NCBI GenBank assembly: GCA_029747015.1
Contig: JAKOGI010002784.1
Location: 1 to 64,000, forward strand
DNA: 64,000 nt
From: Carnegiea gigantea
Lineage: Eukaryota > Streptophyta > Magnoliopsida > Caryophyllales > Cactaceae
Direction: 5' to 3'
Shown: positions 24,977-38,300 of the stretch, piece by piece
How the letters are laid out: the number at the start of each line of letters is the position of its first letter
Numbering within the stretch: position 1 is the first letter of the stretch
Program-made: the position numbers and the translations under genes
Notes under the pieces: generated by a model
What the model was told of the DNA's origin: nothing
The model's database searches: none
What the model saw: only the letters and a program-made list of their open reading frames with translations

Positions 24977-27243
24977 TGAAACATTATCCTCTAAACATCC
25001 AAATTGCACCCAAAACAGAAACAATCTAATTGGCTACCAAGACAATGAAATTTGCAATGCCCACTTCATTAACACAATGGATTCATCAACAAAACGCCTG
25101 AGTCATGAACTAAAACAAGAAAGCGCACATAATACAGGCATTTGCATCAGCCGAAACAGTACTCTCTAAGCATCCAAGTTACACCATAAACAGAAACAGT
25201 CTCATTCGCTACCGAGACAATGAAATTTACAGTGCCCACTTCATTAACACAATGGATTCATCAATAAGCCGCCTGAGTCGTGAACTGAAACAAGAAAACA
25301 CACATAATACAGGCATTTGCATCAGCTGAAACAGTATTCTCTAAACATCCAAATTACACCCTAAACAGAAATAGTTTAATTCGCTGCCAAGACAATGAAA
25401 TTTACAATGCCCACTTCATTAACACAACAGATTCATCAGCAAGACGCCTGAGTCATGAACTGAAACAAGAAAGCACACATAATATAGGCATTTGCATCAG
25501 CCGAAATAGTATTCCCTAAACACCCAAATTACACCCTAAACAGAAACAGTCTAATTGGCTACCAAGGTAATAAAATTTTCAATGCCCCCTTCATTAACAC
25601 GATGGATTCATCAACAAGACGCCTGAGTCATGAACTGAAACAAGAAAGCACACATAATACAGGCATTTGCATCAGCCGAAACAGTATTCTCCAAACATCC
25701 AAATTACACCCAAAACTGAAACAATCTAATTGGATATCAAGACAATGAAATTTACAATGCCCACTTCATTAACACAATGGATTCATCAACAAGATGCCTG
25801 AGTCATGAACTGAAACAAGAAAGCACACATAATAGAGTATTTGCATCAGCCGAAACAGTATTCTCTAAACATCCAAATTACACCCTAAACTGAATCAGTC
25901 TAATTGGCCACCAAGACAATGAAATTTACAATGCCCACTTCATTAACGCAATGGATTCATCAATAGGACGCCTGAGTCATAAACTGAAACAAGAAAGCAC
26001 ATATAATACCGGCATTTGTATCAGCCGAAACAGTATTCTCTAAACACCCAAATTACACCCTAAACAGAAACAGTCTAATTGGCTGCCAGGGCAATGAAAT
26101 TTACAATGCCCACTTCATTAACACAATGGGTTCATCAACAAGACGCTAGAGTCATGAACTGAAACAAGAAAGCACACATAATACAGGCATTTGCATTAGC
26201 CGAAACAGTATTCTCTAAACACCCGAATTACGATCTAAACAGAAACAGTCTAATTGGCTACCAAGGCAATGAAAGTGACAATGCCCACTTCATTAACATA
26301 ATGGATTCATCAACAAGACGCCTGAGTCATGAACTGTAACAAGAAAGCACACATAATACAAGCATTTGCACCAGCCGAAACAGTACCCTCTAAACATCCA
26401 AATTACACCATAAACAGAAAGAGTCTAATTGGCTACCAAGACAATGAAATTTACAATGCCCCCTTCATTAACACAATGGATTCATCAATAAGCCGCCTGA
26501 GTCATGAACAGAAACAAGAAAGCACACATAATACAGGCATTTGCATCAGCCGAAACAGTATTCTGTAAACATCCAAATTACACCCTAAGCAGAAACAGTC
26601 TAATTGGCTACCAAGATAATGAAATTTACAATGCCCACTTCATTAACACAACGGATTCATTAACAAGACGCCTGAGTCATGAACTGAAACAAGAAAGCAC
26701 ACATAATACAGGTATTTGCATCAGCCGAAACAGAATTCTCTAAACACCCAAATTACACCCTAAACAGAAACAGTCTAATTGGCTGCCGAGACAATGAAGT
26801 TTACAATGCCCGCCTCATTAACAGAATGGATTCTTCAACAAGACGACTGAGTCATGAACTGAAACAAGAAAGCACACATAATACAGGTATTTGCGTCAGC
26901 CGAAACAGTATGCTCTGAACATCCAAATTACACCCTAAACAGAATCAGTCTAATTGGCTACCAAAACAATAAAATTTACAATGCCCACTTCATTAACACA
27001 ATGGATTCATCAATAAGACGTCTGAGTCATGAACTGAAACAAGAAAGCACACATAATACAGGCATTTGCATCAGCTGAAACAGTATTCTCTAAACATCCA
27101 AATTACACCCAAAACAGAAACAATCTCATTGGCTACCAAGACATTAAAATTTACAATGCCCACTTCATTAACACAATGAATTCATCAACAAGACGCCTGA
27201 GTCATGAACTGAAATAGGAAAGTACACATAATACAGGCATTTG

Positions 27244-29519
27244 CATTGGCCAAAACAGAATTCTCTGAACACCCAAATTACACCCTAAACAGAAACAGTC
27301 TAATTGGCAACCAAGACAATGAAATTTACAATGCCCACTTCATTAACACAATGGATTCATCAATAAGACGCCTGAGTCATGAACTAAAACAAGAAAGCAC
27401 ACATAATACAGGCATTTGCATTAGCCGAAACAGTACTCTCTAAGCGTCCAAATTACACCATAAACAGAAACAGTTTAATTGGCTACCGAGACAATGAAAT
27501 TTACAATGCCCACTTCATTAACACAATGGATTCATCAATAAGCCGCCAGAGTCGTGAACTGAAACAAGAAAACACACATAATACAGGCATTTGCATCAGC
27601 TGAAACAGTATTCTCTAAACATCCAAATTACACCCTAAACAGAAATAGTCTAATTGGCTTCCAAGACAATGAAATTTACAATGCCCACTTCATTAACACA
27701 ACAGATTCATCAACAAGACGCCTGAGTCATGAACTGAAACAAGAAAGCACACATAATATAGGCATTTGCATCAGCCGAAACAGTATTCTCTAAACACCCA
27801 AATTACACCCTAAACAGAAACAGTCTAATTGGCTACCAAGGCAATGAAATTTTCAATGCCCCCTTCATTAACACGATGGATTCATCAACAAGACGCCTGA
27901 GTCATGAACTGAAACAAGAAAGCACACATAATACAGGCATCTGCATCAGCCGAAACAGTATTCTCCAAACATACAAATTACACCCAAAACGAAAACAATC
28001 TAACTGGCTACTAAGATAATGAAATTTACAACGCCCGCTTCGTTAACGCAATGGACACATCAATAAGACGCCTGAGTCATGAACTGAAACAAGAAAGCAC
28101 ACATAATACAGGCATTTGCATCGGCCAAAACAGTGTTCTCTAAACACCCAAATTACACCCTAAATAGAAACAGTCTAATTGGCTACCAAGACAATGAAAT
28201 TTACAACGCCCACTTCATTAACACAATGGATTCATCAACAAGACGCCTATGTCATGAACTGAAACAAGAAAACACACATAATACCGGCATTTGCATCAGC
28301 CGAGACAGTATTCTCTAAACACCCAAATTACACCCTAAATAGAAACAGTCTAATTGGCTGCCAAGGCAATGAAATTTACAATGCCCACTTCATTAACACA
28401 ATGGGTTCATCAATAAGACGCTAGAGTCATGAACTGAAACAAGAAAGCACACACAATGCAGGCATTTGCATCAGTCGAAACAGTATTCTCTAAACACCCA
28501 AATTACAATCTAAATAGAAACAGTCTAATTGGCTACCAAGGCAATGAAATTAACAATGCCCACTTCATTAACACAATGGATTCATCAACAAGACGCCTGA
28601 GTCATGAACTGAAACAAGAAAGCACACATAATACCAGCATTTGCATCAGCCGAAACAGTACTCTCTAAACATCCAAATTACAACATAAACAGAAACAGTC
28701 TAATTGGCTACCAAGACAATGGAATTTACAATGCCCCCGTCATTAACACAATGGATTCATCAATAAGCTGCCTAAGTCATGAACTGAAACAAGAAAGCAC
28801 ACATAATACAGGAATTTGCATCAGCCGAAACAGTATTCTGTAAACATCCAAATTACACCCTAAACAGAAACCGTCTAATTGGCTACCAAGATAATGAAAT
28901 TCACAATGCCCACTTCATTAACACAACGGATTCATTAACAAGACGCCTGAGTCATGAACTGAAACAAGAAAGCACACATAATACAGGTATTTACATCAGC
29001 CGAAACAGAATTCTCTAAACACCCAAATTACACCCTAAATAGAAACAGTTTAATTGGCTACAAAGACAATGAAGTTTACAATGCCCACCTCATTAACAGA
29101 ATGGATTCTTCAACAAGACGCCTGAGTTATGAACTGAAATAAGAAAGCACACATAATACAGGAATTTGCGTCAGCCGAAACAGTATCCTCTAAACATCCA
29201 AATTACACCCTAAACAGAATCAGTCTAATTGGCTACCAAAACAATAAAATTTACAATGCCCACTTCATTAACACAATGGACTCATCAACAAGACGTCTGA
29301 GTCATGAACTGAAACAAGAAAGCACACATAATACAGGCATTTCCATCAGCTGAAACAGTATTCTCTAAACATCCAAATTACACCCAAAACAGAAACAATC
29401 TCATTGGCTACCAAGACAATGAAATTTACAATGCCCACTTCATTAACACAATGGATTCATCAACAAGACGCCTGAGTCATGAACTGAAACAGGAAAGTAC
29501 ACATAATACAGGCATTTGC
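27244..29519 (+). repeat. HOR unit in R1, 13 monomers (shortened 15-mer)
   Basis: It runs from one GGCCAAAACAGAATTCTCTG monomer to the next, 2276 bp. The matching unit in R4 (52592-55214) is 2623 bp. The missing 348 bp (two monomers) lie near 28000, where R4 has extra units with TTGGATACCAAGAC and AATAGAGTACTCGC. This copy passes straight from one CAAACATACAAATTACA monomer into the CCCAAAACGAAAAC sequence, so two monomers were lost in exact register. Confidence 0.75.
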
Positions 29520-32142
29520 ATTGGCCAAAACAGAATTCTCTGAACACCCAAATTACACCCTAAACAGAAACAGTCTAATTGGCCACCAAGACAATTAAAT
29601 TTACAATGCCCACTTCATTAACACAATGGATTCATCAACAAGACGCCTGAGTCATGAACTAAAACAAGAAAGCACACATAATACAGGCATTTGCATCTGC
29701 CGAAACAGTACTCTCTATACATCCAAATTACACCATAAACTGAAACAATCTAATTGGCTACCGAGACAATGAAATTTACAATGCCCACTTCATTAACACA
29801 ATGGATTCATTAATAAGTCGCCTGAGTCGTGAACTGAAACAAGAAAACACACATAATACAGGCATTTGCATCAGCTGAAACAGTATTCTCTAAACATCCA
29901 AATTAAACCCTAAACAGAAATAGTCTAATTGGCTACCAAGACAATGGAATTTACAATGCCCACTTCATTAACACAACAGATTCATCAACAAGACGCCTGA
30001 GTCATGAGCTGAAACAAGAAAGCACACATAATATAGGCATTTGCATCAGCCGAAACAGTATTCTCTAAACACCCAAAGTGCACCCTAAACAGAAACAGTC
30101 TAATTGGCTACCAAGGCAATGAAATTTTCAATGCCCCCTTCATTAACACGATGGATTCATCAACAAGACGCCTGAGTCATGAACTGAAACAAGAAAGCAC
30201 ACATAATACAGGCATCTGCATCAGCCGAAACAGTATTCTCCAAACATCCAAATTACACCCAAAACAGAAACAATCTAATTGGATACCAAGACAATGAAAT
30301 TTACAATGCTCACTTCATTAACTCAATGGATTCATCAACAAGATGCCTGAGTCATGAACTGAAACAAGAAAGCACACATAATAGAGTATTTGCATCAGCC
30401 GAAACAGTATTCTCTAAACATCCAAATTACACCCTAAACAGAATCAGTCTAATTGGCTACCAAGACAATGAAATTTACATTGCCCACTTCATTAACACAA
30501 TGGATTCATCAACAAGACGCCTGAGTCATGAACCGAAACAAGAAGCACACATAATACAGGCATTTGCATCAGCCAGAACAGTATTCTCTAAACACCCAAA
30601 TTACACCCAAAACGAAAACAATCTAATTGGCTACTAAGACAATGAAATTTACAACGCCCACTTCATTAACGCAATGGATTCATTAATAAGACGCCTGAGT
30701 CATAAACTGAGACAAGAAAGCACACATAATACAGGCATTTGCATCGGCCAAAACAGTGTTCTCTAAACACCCAAATTACACCCTAAACAGAAACAGTCTA
30801 ATTGGCTACCAAGACAATGAAATTTACAACGGCCACTTCATTAACACAATGGATTCATCAACAAGACGCCTATGTCATGAGCTGAAACAAGAAAGCACAC
30901 ATAATACCGGCATTTGCATCAGCCGAAACAGTATTCTCTAAACACCCAAATTACACCCTAAATAGAAACAGTCTAATTGGCTGCCAAGGCAATGAAATTT
31001 ACAATGCCCACTTCATTAACACAATGGGTTCATTAACAAGACGCTAGAGTCATGAACTGAAACAAGAAAGCACACATAATACAGGCATTTGAATCAGCCG
31101 AAACAGTATTCTCTAAACACCCAAATTACAATCTAAACAGAAACAGTCTAATTGGCTACCAAGGCAATGAAATTGACAATGCCTACTTCATTAACACAAT
31201 GGATTCATCAACAAGATGCCTGAGTCATGAAGTGAAACAAGAAAGCACACATAATACAAGCATTTGCATCAGCCGAAACAGTACTCTCTAAACATCCAAA
31301 TTACACCATAAACAGAAACAGTCTAATTGGCTACCAAGACAATGAAATTTACAGTGCCCCCTTCATTAACACAATGGATTCATCAATAAGCCGCCTGAGT
31401 CATGAACTGAAACAAGAAAGCACACATAATACAGGCATTTGCATCAGCCGAAACAGTATTCTGTAAACATCTAAATTACACCCTAAAAAGAAACCGTCTA
31501 ATTGGCTACTAAGATAATGAAATTTACAATGCCCACTTCATTAACACAACGGATTCATTAACAAGACGCCTGAGTCATGAACTGAAACAAGAAAGCACAC
31601 ATAATACAGGTATTTGCATCAGCCGAAACAGAATTCTCTAAACACCCAAATTACACCCTAAATAGAAACAGTCTAATTGGCTACCAAGACAATGAAGTTT
31701 ACAATGCCCGCCTCATTAACAGAATGGATTCATCAACAGGACGCCTGAGTCATGAACTAAAACAAGAAAGCACACATAATACAGGTATTTGCGTTAGCCG
31801 AAACAGTATCCTCTAAACATCCAAATTACACCCTAAACAGAATCAGTCTGATTGGCTACCAAAACAATAAAATTTATAATGCCCACTTCATTAACACAAT
31901 ATATTCATCAACGAGACGGCTGAGTCATGAACTGAAACAAGAAAGCACACATAATATAGGCATTTGCATCAGCTGAAACAGTATTCTCAAGACATCCAAA
32001 TTACACCCAAAACAGAAACAATGTCATTGGCTACCAAGACAATGAAATTTACAATGCCCACTTCATTAACGCAATGGATTCATCAACAAGATGCCTGAGT
32101 CATGAACTGAAACAGGCTAGTACATATAATACAGGCATTTGC
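29520..32142 (+). repeat. HOR unit in R1, 15 monomers
   Basis: A full-length unit of 2623 bp (15 x 175 less 2). It contains the AATAGAGTATTTGCATCAGC monomer at about 30380 and the GGCCAAAACAGTGTTCTC monomer at about 30745, each in the same relative place as in the R4 unit 55215-57839 (about 56077 and 56442). Confidence 0.78.
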
Positions 32143-33493
32143 ATTGGCCAAAATAGAATTCTCTGAACACCCAAATTACACCCTAAACAGAAACAGTCTA
32201 ATTGGCTACCAAGACAATGAAATTTACAATGTCCACTTCATTAACACAATGGATTCATCAACAAGACGCCTGAGTCATCAGCTGAAACAAGAAAGCACAC
32301 ATAATACAGGTATTTGCATCCGCTGAAACAGTACTCTCTAAACATCCAAATTACACCATAAACTGAAACAGTTTAATATGCTACCAAGACAATGAAATTT
32401 ACAATGCCCACTTCATTAACACAATGGATTCATCAATATGTCGCCTGAGTCATGAACTGAGACAAGAAAACACACAATACAGGCACTTGAATCAGCAGAA
32501 ACAGTATTCTCTAAACATTCAAATTACACCCAAAACAGAAATAGTCTAATTGGCTACCGAGACAATGAAATTTACAATGCCCACTTTACTAACACAACGG
32601 ATTCATTAACAAGACGCCTGAGTCATGAACTGAAACAAGAAAGCACACATAATACAGGCATTTGCATCAGCCGAAACAGCATTCTCTAAACACCCAAATT
32701 ACACCCTGAACAGAAACAGTCTAATTGGCTACCAAGGCAATGAAATTTACAATGCCCACTTCGTTAACACGATGGATTCATCAACAGGACGCCTGAGTCA
32801 TGAACTGGAACAAAAAAGCACACATAATGCAGGCACTTGCACCAGCCGAAACAGTATTCTCTAAACATCCAAATTACACCCAAAACAGAAACAATCTAAT
32901 TGGCTAACAAGACAATAAAATTCTCAATGCCCACTTCATTAACACAATGGATTCATCAACAAGACACCTAAGTCATGAACTGAAACAAGAAAGCACATAT
33001 AATACAGGAATTTGCATCTGCCAAAACAGCATTCTCTAAACATCCAAATTACACCCTAAACAGAATCAGCGTAATTGGCTACCAAGACAATGAAATTTAC
33101 AATGCCCACTTCATTAACACAACGGATTCATCAGCAAGACACTTGAGTTCTGAACTGAAACAAGAAAACACACATAATACAGGCATTTGCATCAGCCGAA
33201 ACAGTATTCTCTAAACATCCAAATTACACCATAAACAGAAACAGTCTGATTGGCTACCAAGACAATGAGATTTACAATGCCCACTTCATTAACACCATGG
33301 ATTCATCAATAACCCGCCTGCGTCATGAACTGAAACAAGAAAACACACATAATACAGGCATTTGCATCAGCCGAAACAGTATTCTCTAAGCATCCAAATT
33401 ACACCCTAAACAGAAATAGTCTAATTGGCTACTAAGACAATGAAATTTACAATGCCGACTTCATTAACACAACGGATTCATTAACAGGACGCC

Positions 33494-33500
33494 TGAGTCA
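33494..33500. other. TGAGTCA heptamer (AP-1/GCN4-type), once per monomer
   Basis: The palindromic core TGAGTCA is the known binding core for bZIP proteins of the AP-1, GCN4 and plant Opaque-2/GCN4-box type. It is present in most monomers of both arms (TGACTCA on the left). Common variants are TGAGTTA, TGAGTCG and CAGAGTCA. Presence is certain; binding is not shown. Confidence 0.6.
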
Positions 33501-33534
33501 TGAACTGAAACAAGAAAGCACACATAATACAGGC

Positions 33535-33542
33535 ATTTGCAT
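33535..33542 (+). other. ATTTGCAT octamer, once per monomer
   Basis: A perfect match to the octamer recognised by animal POU-domain (Oct) factors, kept in the large majority of monomers in both orientations (ATGCAAAT in the left arm). Some units have ATCTGCAT, ACTTGCAT or AATTGCAT. A functional role would require an animal host, which the sequence does not establish. Confidence 0.55.
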
Positions 33543-33551
33543 CAGCCGAAA
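33535..33551 (-). other. CENP-B-box-like 17-mer, partial match
   Basis: Read on the minus strand this is TTTCGGCTGATGCAAAT. Against the CENP-B core pattern nTTCGnnnnAnnCGGGn, it matches TTCG, the central A and the following C, but has CAAA where the pattern needs CGGG. That is six of nine fixed positions. It is probably not a working CENP-B box; recorded because it is in most monomers. Confidence 0.3.
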
Positions 33552-33577
33552 TAGCATTCTCTAAACACCCAAATTAC

Positions 33578-33586
33578 ACCCTAAAC
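33578..33586 (+). other. ACCCTAAAC telomere-like nonamer
   Basis: Nine bases in register with the plant telomere repeat (CCCTAAA)n; on the other strand GTTTAGGGT. It occurs in most monomers of both arms, with variants CCATAAAC, CCCAAAAC and CCCTAAAT. It is never a tandem telomere repeat here: one heptamer per 175 bp. It may be chance or a remnant of the sequence from which the satellite arose. Confidence 0.45.
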
Positions 33587-33598
33587 AGAAACAGTCTA

Positions 33599-33603
33599 AT
33601 TGG
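33599..33603 (-). other. CCAAT box on the minus strand, once per monomer
   Basis: ATTGG (GCCAAT on the other strand) is the NF-Y type pentamer and lies in the well-conserved TCTAATTGGCTACC stretch of nearly every monomer. A pentamer is expected by chance fairly often, so its presence carries little weight alone. Confidence 0.4.
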
Positions 33604-33613
33604 CTACCAAGGC

Positions 33614-33640
33614 AATGAAATTTACAATGCCCACTTCATT
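33614..33640. repeat. Short dyad within the monomer
   Basis: AATGAA at 33614-33619 and TTCATT at 33635-33640 form a six-base inverted repeat around 15 nt. It is conserved in most monomers (AATGAAATTTACAATGCCC then TTCATT). The stem is short and A/T-rich, so a stable hairpin is doubtful. Confidence 0.4.
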
Positions 33641-35302
33641 AACACAACGGATTCATCAACAAGACGCCTGAGTCATCAGCTGAAACAAGAAAGCACATAT
33701 AATATAGGTATTTGCATCAGCCGAAACAGTATTCTCTAAACATCCAAATTACACCCTAAACAGAATCAGTCTAATTGGCTACCAAGACAATGAAATTTAC
33801 AATGCCCACTTCATTAACACAACGGATTCATCAACAAGTCACCTAAGTCATGAACTGAAACAAGAAAGCACACATAATATAGGCATTTGCATCAGCCGAA
33901 ATAACATTCTCTAAACACCCAAATTACACCGTAAACAGAAATAGTCTTATTGGCTACCAAGGCAATGAAATTTATAATGCCCACGTCGTTCACACGATGG
34001 ATTCATCAACGAGACGCCTGAGTCATGAACTGAAATAAGAAAGCACACACAATACAGGCATTTGCATCGGTCAAAACAGTGTTCTCTAAACACCCAAATT
34101 ACACCCTAAAAAGAAACAGTCTAATTGGCTGCCAAGACAATGAAATTTACAATGCCCACTTCATTAACACAATGGATTCATCAACAAGTCACCTAAGTCA
34201 TGAACTGAAACAAGAAAGCACACATAATATAGGCATTTGCATCAGCCGAGACAGCATTCTCCAAACATCCAAATTACACCATAAACAGAAACAGTCTAAT
34301 TGGCTGCCAAGACAATGAGATTTACAATGCCCACTTCATTAACAAAATGGATTCATCAATAACCCGCCTGAGTCATGAACTGAAACAAGAAAACACACAT
34401 AATACGGGCATTTGCATCAGCCGAAACAGTATTCTCTAAACATCCAAATTACACCCTAAACAGAAATAGTCTAATTGGCTACCAAGACAATGAAATTTAC
34501 AATGCGCACTTCATTAACACAACAGATTCATTAATAAGACGCCTCAGTCATGAACTGAAACAAGAAAGCACAAATAATACAGGCATTTGCATCAGCCGAA
34601 ACAAAGTTCTCTAAACACCCAAATTACACCCTAACCAGAAACAGCCTAATTGGCTACCAAGGCAATGAAATTCACAATGCCCACTTCATTAACACGATGA
34701 TTCATCAACAAGACGCCTGAGTCATGAACTGAAATAAAAAAGCACACATAATACAGGCACTTGCATCAGCCGAAACAGTATTCTCTAAACATCCAAATTA
34801 CACCCAAAACAGAAACAATCTAATTGGCTACCAAGACAATGAAATTCTCAATGTCCACTTCATTAACACAATGGATTCATCAACAAGACGTCTGAGTCAT
34901 CAACTGAAACAAGAAAGCACACATAATACAGGTATTTGCATCAGTCGAAACAGTATTCTCTAAACATCCAAATTACACCCTAAACAGAATCAGTCTAATT
35001 GGCTACCAAGACAATGAAATTTACAATGCCCATTTCATTAACGCAATGAAATCATCAATAAGACGCCTGAGTCATGAACTGAAACAAGAGAGCACACATA
35101 ATACAGGCATTTGTATCAGCCGAAACAGTATTCTCTAAACATCCAAATTGCACCTTAAACAGAAATAGTCTAATTGGCTACTAAGACAATGAAATTTACA
35201 ATGTCCACCTCATTAACACAATGGATTCATGAATAAGACGCCTGAGTCATGAACTGAAACAAGAAAGCACACATAATATAGGCAATTGCATCGGCCAAAA
35301 CA

Positions 35303-38300
35303 GTGTTATCTAAACACCCAAATTACACCCTAAACAGAAACAGCCTAATTGGCCACGAAGACAATGAAATTTACAATGCCCACTTCATTAACACAATGGA
35401 TTCATCAACAAGATGCCTAAGTCATGAACTGAAACAAGAAAGCACACATAATACAGGCATTTGCATCTGTCGAAACAGCGTTCTCTAAACATTCAAATTA
35501 CACCCTAAACAGAATCAGTGTAATTGGCGGCCAAGACAATGAAATTTACAACGCCCACTTCATTAACACAACGGATTCATCAGCAAGACACCTGAGTTAT
35601 GAACTGAAACAAGAAAGCACACAAAATACAGGCATTTGCATCAGCCGAAACAGTATTCTCTAAACACCCAAATTACACCCTAAACAGAAACAGTCTAATT
35701 GGCTTCCAAGGCAATGAAATTTACAATGCCCACTTCATTAACACAATGGATTCATCAACAAGATGCCAGAGTCATGAACTGAAATAAGAAAGCACACATA
35801 ATACAGGCATGTGCATCAGCCAAAATAGTATTCTCTAGACATCCAAATTACACCTAAAACAGAAACAATCTAATTGGCCACAAAGACAATGAAGTTTACA
35901 ATGCCCACTTCATTAACACAATGGATTCATCAACAAGACGCCTAAGTCATGAACTGAAACAAGAAAGCACACATAATACGTGCTTTTGCATCAGCCGAAA
36001 CAGTACTTTCTAAACATCCAAATTACACCATAAACAGAAACAGTCGAATTGGCTACCAAGACAATGAAATTTACAATGCCCACTTCATTAACACAATGGA
36101 TTCATCAATCATGAATGAACAAGAAAGCACACATAATATAGGCATTTGCATCAGCCGAAACACTATTCTCTAAACATCCAAATCACACCCTAAACAGAAA
36201 CAGTCTAATTGGCTACCAAGACAATGAAATTTACAATGCCCACTTCATTAACACAATGGATTCATCAACAAGACAACTGAGTCATCAACTGAAATAAGAA
36301 AGCACATATAATACAGGCATTTGCATCAGCCGAAACAAAGTTCTCCAAACACCCAAATTACACCCTAAGCAGAAACAGCCTAATTGGCTACCAAGGCAAT
36401 GAAATTCACAATGCCCACTTCATTAACACGATGGATTCATCAACAAGACGCCTGAGTCATGAACTGAAACAAAAAAGCACACATAATACAGGCACTTGCA
36501 TTAGCCGAAACAGTATTCTCTAAACATCCAAATTACACCCAAAACAGAAACAATCTAATTGCCTACCAAGACAATGAAATTCTCAATGCCCACTTCATTA
36601 ACACAATGGATTCATCAACAAGACGCCTGAGTCATCAACTGAAACAGGAAAGCACACATAATACAGGTATTTGCATCAGCCGAAATAGTACTCTCTAACC
36701 ATCCAAATTACACCCTAAACAGAATCAGTCTAATTGGCTACCAAGACAATGAAATTTACAATGCCCACTTCATTAACGCAATGGAATCATCAATAAGACG
36801 CCTGAGTCATGAACTGAAACAAGAGAGCACACAAAATACAGGCATTTGTATCAGCCGAAACAGTATTTCCTAAACATCCAAATTACACCTTAAACAGAAA
36901 TAGTCTAATTGGCTACTAAGACAATGAAATTTACAATGTCCACCTCATTAACACAATGGATTCATCAATAAGACGCCTGAGTCATGAACTGAAACAAGAA
37001 AGCACACATAATATAGGCAATTGTATCGGCCAAAACAGTGTTTTCTAAACATCCAAATTACACCCTAAACAGAAACAGTCTAATTGGCTACGAAGACAAT
37101 GAAATTTATAATGCCCACTTCATTAACACAATGGATTCATCAACAAGACGCCTAAGTCATGAACTGAAACAAGAAAGCACACATAATACAGGCATTTGCA
37201 TCTGCCGAAACAGCATTCTCTAAACATCCAAATTGCACCCTAAACTGAATCAGTGTAATTAGCTACCAAGACAATGAAATTTACAACGCCCACTTCATTA
37301 ACACAATGGATTCATCAGCAAGACACCTGAGTTATGAACTGAAACAAGAAAGCACACAAAATACAGGCATTTGCATCAGTCGAAACAGTATTCTCTAAAC
37401 ACCCAAATTACACCCTAAACAAAAACAGTCTAATTGGCTACCAAGGCAATGAAATTTACAATGCCCACCTCAATAACACAATGGATTCATCAACAAGACG
37501 CCAGAGTCATGAACTGAAATAAGAAAGCACACATAATACAGGCATGTGCATCAGCCAAAACAGTATTCTCTAGACATCCAAATTACACCAAAAACAGAAA
37601 CAATCTAATTGGCCACTAAGACAATGAAGTTTACAATGCCCACTTCATTAACACAATGGATTCATCAGCAAGACGCCTAAGTCATGAACTGAAACAAGAA
37701 AGCACATATAATACGTGCTTTTGCATCAGCCGAAACAGTACTCTCTAAACATCCAAATTACACCATAAACAGAAACAGTCGAATTGGCTACCAAGACAAT
37801 GAAATTTACAATGCCCGCTTCATTAACACAATGGATTCATCAATAACCCCCCTGAGTCATGAACTGAAACAAGAAAACACACATAGTACAGGCATTTGCA
37901 TCCGCCGAAACAGTATATTCTAAACATCCAAATTACACCCTAAACAGAAATAGTCTAATTGGCTACCAAGACAATGAAATTTACAATGCCCACTTCATTA
38001 ATACAACGGATTCATTAACACGATGCTTGAGTCATGAACTGAAACAAGAAAGCACAAATAATACAGGCATTTGCATCAGCCGAAACAATGTTCTATAAAC
38101 ACCCAAATTACACCCTAAATAGAAACAGTCTAATTGGCTACCAAGGCAATGAAATTTGCAATGCCCACTTCATTAACACGATGGATTCATCCACAAGACG
38201 CCTGAGTCATGAACTGAAACAAGAAAGCACACATAATACAGGCATTTGCATCAGTCGAAACAGTACTCTCTAAACATCCAAATTACACTACAAACAGAAA

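Larger units (their letters stand above)
33502..33676 (+). repeat. Representative near-consensus monomer
   Basis: A 175-bp unit close to the majority form of the right arm, given as a reference for the internal layout. From its start: GAACTGAAACAAGAAAGCAC, the ATTTGCAT octamer, the CpG-containing AGCCGAAA, the variable A(T/C)CC-AAATTACA segment, CCCTAAACAG, the ATTGG (inverted CCAAT) box, AATGAAATTTACAATGCCC, TTCATTAACAC, the variable A(A/C)(C/T)GGATTCATC, GACGCC, and TGAGTCAT leading into the next unit. The register chosen (start at GAACT) is arbitrary. Confidence 0.9.
24935..38300 (+). repeat. Right block R1
   Basis: Block R1 is about 13.4 kb. Its first part repeats every 13-15 monomers, marked by GGCCAAAACAGAATTCTCTG at about 27244 and 29520 and a close relative at 32143. 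Its second part carries a 10-monomer repeat. Nearly the whole block recurs as R4 about 25.7 kb downstream. Shared private variants include the short GAAAACACACAATAC (at about 32466 and 58163), TCAATATGTCGCCTGAG (about 32430 and 58127) and TTTAATATGCTACC (about 32369 and 58067). The right edge is set where R4 runs out of the window, so the block may really be longer. Confidence 0.8.

Noticed and set aside
33578..33586. True interstitial telomere repeat
   Set aside because: Only one heptamer per monomer is present, never in tandem.
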